Shown here piece by piece: positions 59,449 to 64,000 of a stretch of 64,000 nucleotides of DNA (position 1 is the first letter of the stretch; every line of letters starts with the position of its first letter). The translations under genes were made by a program, and so were the position numbers. Under the pieces are notes generated by a model. The model was not told where the DNA came from. It made no database searches and was given only the letters and a program-made list of their open reading frames with translations. The stretch is taken from NCBI RefSeq assembly GCF_030272615.1, contig NC_081415.1:511071873-511135872 (forward strand). The letters are read 5' to 3'. This stretch comes from Cryptomeria japonica (lineage: Eukaryota > Streptophyta > Pinopsida > Cupressales > Cupressaceae).

Positions 59449-60966
59449 TGTTGGCAATATTGCATTATAACAGACAATGAAAGATTGTTGGCATTTCTTA
59501 AGGATATTGAGAAGGTTGTTGATGATTATGGATATAACTGATTAAGGATGTTTTACTATCTTGATATTATTATTTTGTCATTGATGTCAAGAAACTGATT
59601 TTCTAATTCAATATGATGTTGCCATATCTTGAGAAGTATGATATGAAGATTATAAAGATGTCGGTAAAAGACACAGGAAAGAATATGATGAATAAGGTAT
59701 TCAATGGGCAACTACTACCGAGTCAGACAATGATGAGATCATGATGTTTTAAGATTTTTTTAACATCATACATATGTTGTAAATTTTAAAGGTTAATACT
59801 ATACTTTGTTATCAAGCAAAGAACCTAGTTGGTAAACCCTAAGGTTATCACTATCGGTTAATGAAGGCGGAATGTCTACCGAGTAGAGTTTAGTATTCAC
59901 CAAGTTGTTACCAAGTTGTAACTGAGCTATAACAGAATGCATTGAATATTTACATGTAGTATTTAATGAAGGAAGCTGATGAGTTGGAGTAGTTTAAATG
60001 ATTGGTAAGCTATGGAAGAAGTTTGTTAACGAATCTAATGCAATGAAAAGTTGGCATGAAGATCTATAGCTCAGATTGAAGCGCAATACCCTGGCACAAG
60101 TTCCAAGACTATTATGCAAGTTCCAAGGTGGGGTAAAACATTTTTAGATCAGAAGATCCATTGAACTTGGAAGAGATTGAAGATCTGATGGCTATGATTG
60201 ATCATGGGAAATGTGATCAAGGAGATTAAGCGGTTACCTAATTGTTTATAAATAGGAAACTATTGATAAACAATGTATGTGGGCAAGTGTATGCACAGGG
60301 ATGCTACATAGTGATTACCAAGCACTGAATTTTGAAGACCTGTTAGAATAACAGAGTATAGAAGCCCAGTAGATAGACAAGATTAGTTCTATGTCTAGAT
60401 TGTATTGAACAAATAGGAACATTCTTTAGCATATTAGATGTGAAGTTGTAGATAGATTTTTATTACTGTTATTTTGTGAAAGTGACAGAAAATCTCTTAA
60501 CCGAGTGGACTTAACAGTCTTATATGTAAACCCTCTAACAAGGTGACATTCTGATTGAGTGTTTGAAATCCTTTAACAAGGTCACTTCTAACAAAGTGAA
60601 GATCCTAACAGATCTTAGGGAAATCCCTTAATTGAGTCACATCTAGCAATGTGTTTGTAATCTTTAACTGGATTTACTTTTAACTGAGCATACTCTAGAA
60701 GAGTATATTTCTTAGTGGGTCCAAAATCCCACAGTGGTTTTTCCCTATTTGGGTTTCCATGTTAAATCTAGTGTTATGAGGTTTATATTGTTCATATGCT
60801 TTTGAGTTTGCATGTTTAAGAGTTTTGGTTATATTACTGATATATGTTACCGAGGTTGAATCTAATGTTTTTATGGATTATTAAGTTTGTATGATTAACC
60901 CCCCCCCCCCCCCTCTCATCTTGTTGGTTATTGGATCTGTACTTATATTACGTATCAAAACTATCA
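59449..60966 (+). repeat. 3' LTR of 53.2-kb copia element
   Basis: 1,518 bp, aligned throughout with 53231-54764. A 15-base C-run at 60899-60913 is about twice as long as in the 5' LTR. Confidence 0.92.
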
Positions 60967-60971
60967 TATCC

Positions 60972-61315
60972 ATCTTAATATCCTTATTCTCTTTATCCTT
61001 TAGATTGACAAACATCACCACCTTTTTCTTTTCAAAGCTATCATTACCCATCTCCTAGGGATGAGGGGTTTTGTTCTTTTTGGCTACATTTATAGGGGAG
61101 TTTAATTAGGTATCTTCATAGTTATTTGGATTAGCTTCATTTGATTTGGCCTCTTTTGGTTTATACATATGGGAAATTGAGTAGTATTCCATGGCACACA
61201 TTATAAGATTATTCCTTCCATCTTCTTTCATGGAATTTCTTCTCCCTTTGTTTATTGGTTTTGTTTCCTTCCAAGGAAAGAAATATAGTTTTCTCTCTTG
61301 GATAATCATTGACAT
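60972..61315 (-). pseudogene. coiled-coil ORF family, copy B (central part)
   Basis: Minus-strand translation reads KPINKGRRNSMKEDGRNN, SHMYKPKEAKSNEANPNN, then FEKKKVVMFVNLKDKENKD and KMD up to the insertion site. The Lys/Glu-rich run before IPLN corresponds to KKKIGKRVEIKGKGDDEMKL in copy A. The part above 61315 is not recognisably similar, so copy B is probably 5'-truncated. Confidence 0.5.
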
Positions 61316-61785
61316 TAATTTTCAAGCATTCACCTTCAAGATTAGAGCTTCTTTATTATGAGGGAATACATCATCTCTTTCTTTCTGTCCTATGAGGGAT
61401 CTTGATTGTACTTATGTGAATGATTTAGTTGTAATGCCCATTCTAAGTTTATTAACAATATATAGCTCAATTTATTTTTCTTCTCGTTACACTTAAATTA
61501 GTACAATAGTTCAAACCTATTATCAAAAGTTCCTTTCAATCATGCATCATAATAATGACCCATGATGTTTATATATTGATACCATAATTTAGGAGTGTTC
61601 AAGCCTTATAAATCCATAAGTGTTTTAATTTATATCAATTAACTTATGGGGTTGACTCTATATCTTAATTTGACATTATAAACAATAACTTAACTTCTAA
61701 TATAAATTAGTCTTTGTTCCTACATCTATAATAATAATAATTAAGCTTATTGTTTTTCTTATTTTATAATAGTTCTAATAAATAA
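61316..61785. other. AT-rich spacer, no gene seen
   Basis: No sustained frame or repeat boundary visible. Confidence 0.5.
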
Positions 61786-61789
61786 AAGG

Positions 61790-62830
61790 CAGGATAGGCC
61801 TGAACCATTACATAACCACTGAAAAGATTCACCTAGGGCACATGAGGAATTCACACATATATAAAGACAAGAAAAACCAAAAATAGTGAGGAACCACCAA
61901 CAAATATACCAAGACTAGAGACTAACTAGCAAAACAAGACCACAAACTAACTAGCCAACTACCAAAGATGCAATGGTATGGTCTGCTAAGCATAGACGTT
62001 ACCCTCTTGCCAATATTTACATAGACCTATAACTTTATTAGAGAAAGAAATTGTATTGCTATAACTTTTAATAGAGGTTAGGGTAAATAATCTACAGTTT
62101 CTCCAACCATAGAGGAAGGGGGCTCCATCATAGTAGAGGGAGACATTTCATGTCTCTTATGCTATGCTTTCCTATGATAAATTTCCTCCTAAATAAATTT
62201 TAAGGAAGTTTAATTTTTCATGGCCATCTCTTCGCTCAACTTGGATATATCCTCAACTTTTCACTTTAGGTTCTCTTGGGTTTCCTCTAGCTCCATCGCT
62301 ACCTTATTCTCATTCCTTTCAGACACCTTTTCACTAAGGTCATTTAGCATCCCCTCAATTTTATCATATTTCTCAAATTTCCCAACCATATTACTAGTAA
62401 TGTCCATGACCCATTCTTCCTTTTCCTCTATCAGGCCCATTTATTCACCCTAGCTCCCACTTCACCCATAGACTCAAGTTTATTAATATTTATAATAGAC
62501 ACATTGAATTATGAGAAGAGTCATTTAATATCCATGTCCTACTACCCAATACTTTCTTCCAACTTCAACACCTTAGAATCCAATGTAGGAAGGATATGAT
62601 TAGGGATAGGGACCTCTTCATTAGGAGGAAATGGAGAAACCTCCTCTAACACCATATAGGGGACTAGTCTAATTCCAAGTTCAAGGAATCAGATTCCAAA
62701 TAAGGTTCCTTTTCTTTTTATTCTGCCTCTCCACATTCTTAGAAGGTGGATAAGGAGAAATATTTTATTTCACTTCTTTGATGGGGTTAATGAGGGTAGG
62801 ATCTAATTGTAGCATTGTAAATTATCATCA
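61790..62830 (-). pseudogene. coiled-coil ORF family, distant copy D
   Basis: The minus strand from about 62830 reads DPTLINPIKEVK and SKNVERQNKKKRN, then DSKVLKLEESIG, MVGKFEKYDKIEGMLNDLSE and KVAMELEETQENLK: a basic patch followed by a coiled coil, the layout of copy A. It is followed by T-rich sequence ending GGTTCAGGCCTATCCTGCC and TTTTATTTATTAG near 61780-61815, similar to the family 3' tail. Many stops. Sequence identity to copy A is low, so the link rests mainly on architecture. Confidence 0.4.
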
Positions 62831-62963
62831 AACCAATTTACACCTCATGCTTGCACCCCTAATTTAGAATGTCTCTCCCTCACCTCCTATTTGGGTCTGT
62901 TTACTACCTTAACAACAAGTTTTATGCTTCAAACACCTACCAAGTAATTCCCTGAAGATGTGT

Positions 62964-63088
62964 CCTCCTCCCTTGGCCCAATATTTGGTCACTACTTGAG
63001 GAGGACCATGGTGCTAGCACTTTGGTCATGTACTAGAGTGCATAGCACCATAGTCCTCCACTGTGGGGCCCAATTTTCAAGGAGGAGG
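62964..63088. repeat. imperfect inverted repeat (foldback)
   Basis: The left arm 62964-63021 and right arm 63037-63088 pair imperfectly over about 55 bp with a 15-base loop. The inner 22 bp are strongest (GGAGGACCATGGTGCTAGCA against its near-complement), and the outer CCTCCTCC pairs with GGAGGAGG. Confidence 0.7.
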
Positions 63089-64000
63089 TGAGACCTACTT
63101 CTCCTATGGGAAAATAAAATGATGTCTTAGTATGACCCTTGGAGATTGGCATAATTAGTAAAATTACCTAGATTCTCATATATAAAGACATTTGATTAAC
63201 CTAATTTTATCTAGGGAATTTCAATCAAGAAATCAAGAATTCAAGCATTGAAGTGTTCATTATGAAGCATTTCTAGAGGTCTTAAAGGGTGCATATTATT
63301 CATTCAACTATTGTGGAGAAAATTACAACATTCATATGCAAGAATTTGTGTGTAATTAGGGTTTTGTCATGTTCATGCCACTTCATACAACATTTATGAT
63401 TACATTCAATAAGAAAAGCATAATTATCAGTCATTTCATATCTAAGGTATATCTTTCCTTTATTTTATTTTAGTTTTTACAAAAATAATTCATTCAATTT
63501 TAATTCCTAAAGCAAGGTTTGACTTAGGAAAACCCCTATTTCCAACCTATTTCTCCTTCTTTCTATGTGTAGGAAGAAGGTATAGAGTTGTGATCTTTAG
63601 GATAAGCTTTATTTATACAGATGAATCATTCCTCCATCAGAGTACAAAAGGTTCAGAGGACTAAAGCAACCATTAGACCGGTCTTGACAAATCAAGAACT
63701 CCTTTTGGGAATAGGTCTGAATCATCTTACAATCCTTAGATCCCAGTTGATGTCTCAATTCAATGACTGTAGCTGACTATTCGCACATATTGACTTTTAG
63801 CTATTTACCCTAATTTCAACATCTTCAAGAAATCAATTCAACTCAAGGAAAAGAACACACACACCTCACCTAGAATTAGATCAACATTTAGACCAAATAG
63901 GTTCAAATCTATCTAATTCCTATATTTCCCTAATGTAATGGTCCCCAAGTCATAAAATTAGTGTTTCCTTCCTTATTGTGGTGGAAACCCTAATTTCTCA
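63089..64000. other. unassigned AT-rich sequence
   Basis: No gene or repeat boundary recognised to the end of the window. Confidence 0.5.

Larger units (their letters stand above)
53231..60966 (+). mobile_element. Ty1/copia Sirevirus-like element, frame-intact but stop-riddled
   Basis: The element is 7,736 bp, with LTRs of 1,534 and 1,518 bp and a perfect duplication tatcc (53226-53230, 60967-60971). The left LTR begins TATTGG where the right begins TGTTGG. A degenerate tRNA-Met site (ATTGCTATCAAAGC) is at 54765-54778. Gag, protease, integrase, reverse transcriptase and RNase H are all present in a single frame from 54829 to 59013. Several AGGGGAG tracts precede the 3' LTR, the last in the context ATCAATGCCAAAGGGGGAGA. 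It sits inside copy B of the coiled-coil ORF family. Confidence 0.94.

Noticed and set aside
63000-63059. Rho-independent type terminator
   Set aside because: The stem is long and imperfect with no U-tract and no gene ending there; bacterial terminators do not apply to this genome.

Overview
The window is plant nuclear DNA from a large, repeat-rich genome. A gymnosperm is my best guess, but the sequence does not prove it. No intact host gene, rRNA, tRNA gene or CRISPR array can be supported. Nearly all recognisable content is decayed retrotransposons nested in one another in AT-rich, non-coding DNA. The evidence is paired LTRs with TG...CA ends, 5-bp target-site duplications (TSDs), primer-binding sites complementary to initiator tRNA-Met, and polypurine tracts typical of plant Ty1/copia and Ty3/gypsy elements.

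Layout: (1) 1-3394 is unassigned AT-rich sequence. (2) 3400-22517 is a minus-strand Ty3/gypsy chromovirus with LTRs of about 3.9 kb and TSD gttat. Its 3' LTR is split at 7170-13713 by a Sirevirus-like LTR element (TSD gaaat) that has no protease, integrase or reverse transcriptase. That element instead carries a coiled-coil/zinc-knuckle ORF and a very long unfamiliar reading frame. (3) 22523-29436 holds LTR remnants, a minus-strand Ty3/gypsy gag-protease fragment, a small copia-type LTR and the RNase H end of a LINE. (4) 29653-31375 is the best copy of an unfamiliar coiled-coil ORF family with a T-rich 3' tail. Relatives lie at 44.7 kb, 52.4-53.2 plus 61.0-61.3 kb, and 61.8-62.8 kb. (5) 32790-43945 is a plus-strand Sirevirus-like copia element (TSD gctga/gttga). 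It is interrupted by a solo LTR (35643-37131) and by a 2.5-kb coding-free LTR element (37822-40355). (6) 45473-50076 is a gag-protease-only copia derivative of the same LTR family as that 2.5-kb element, followed by a fragment of a related element. (7) 53231-60966 is a copia element (TSD tatcc) with one continuous pol frame broken only by stop codons; it sits inside a copy of the coiled-coil ORF family. (8) 61-64 kb holds another decayed copy of that family, an imperfect foldback and unassigned sequence.

How the parts relate: the autonomous-type copia elements at 32.8-43.9 and 53.2-61.0 kb share the multiple-polypurine-tract layout, the tRNA-Met primer site and an LTR motif with the coding-poor elements. 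Those coding-poor elements could therefore have been mobilised by gag and pol proteins supplied in trans. Nesting gives relative ages: the gypsy element predates the 7.2-13.7 kb insertion; the 32.8-kb copia predates its two passengers; the coiled-coil ORF copy at 52-61 kb predates the copia inside it. All calls were made by reading translations and repeats by eye; no searches or alignments were run.
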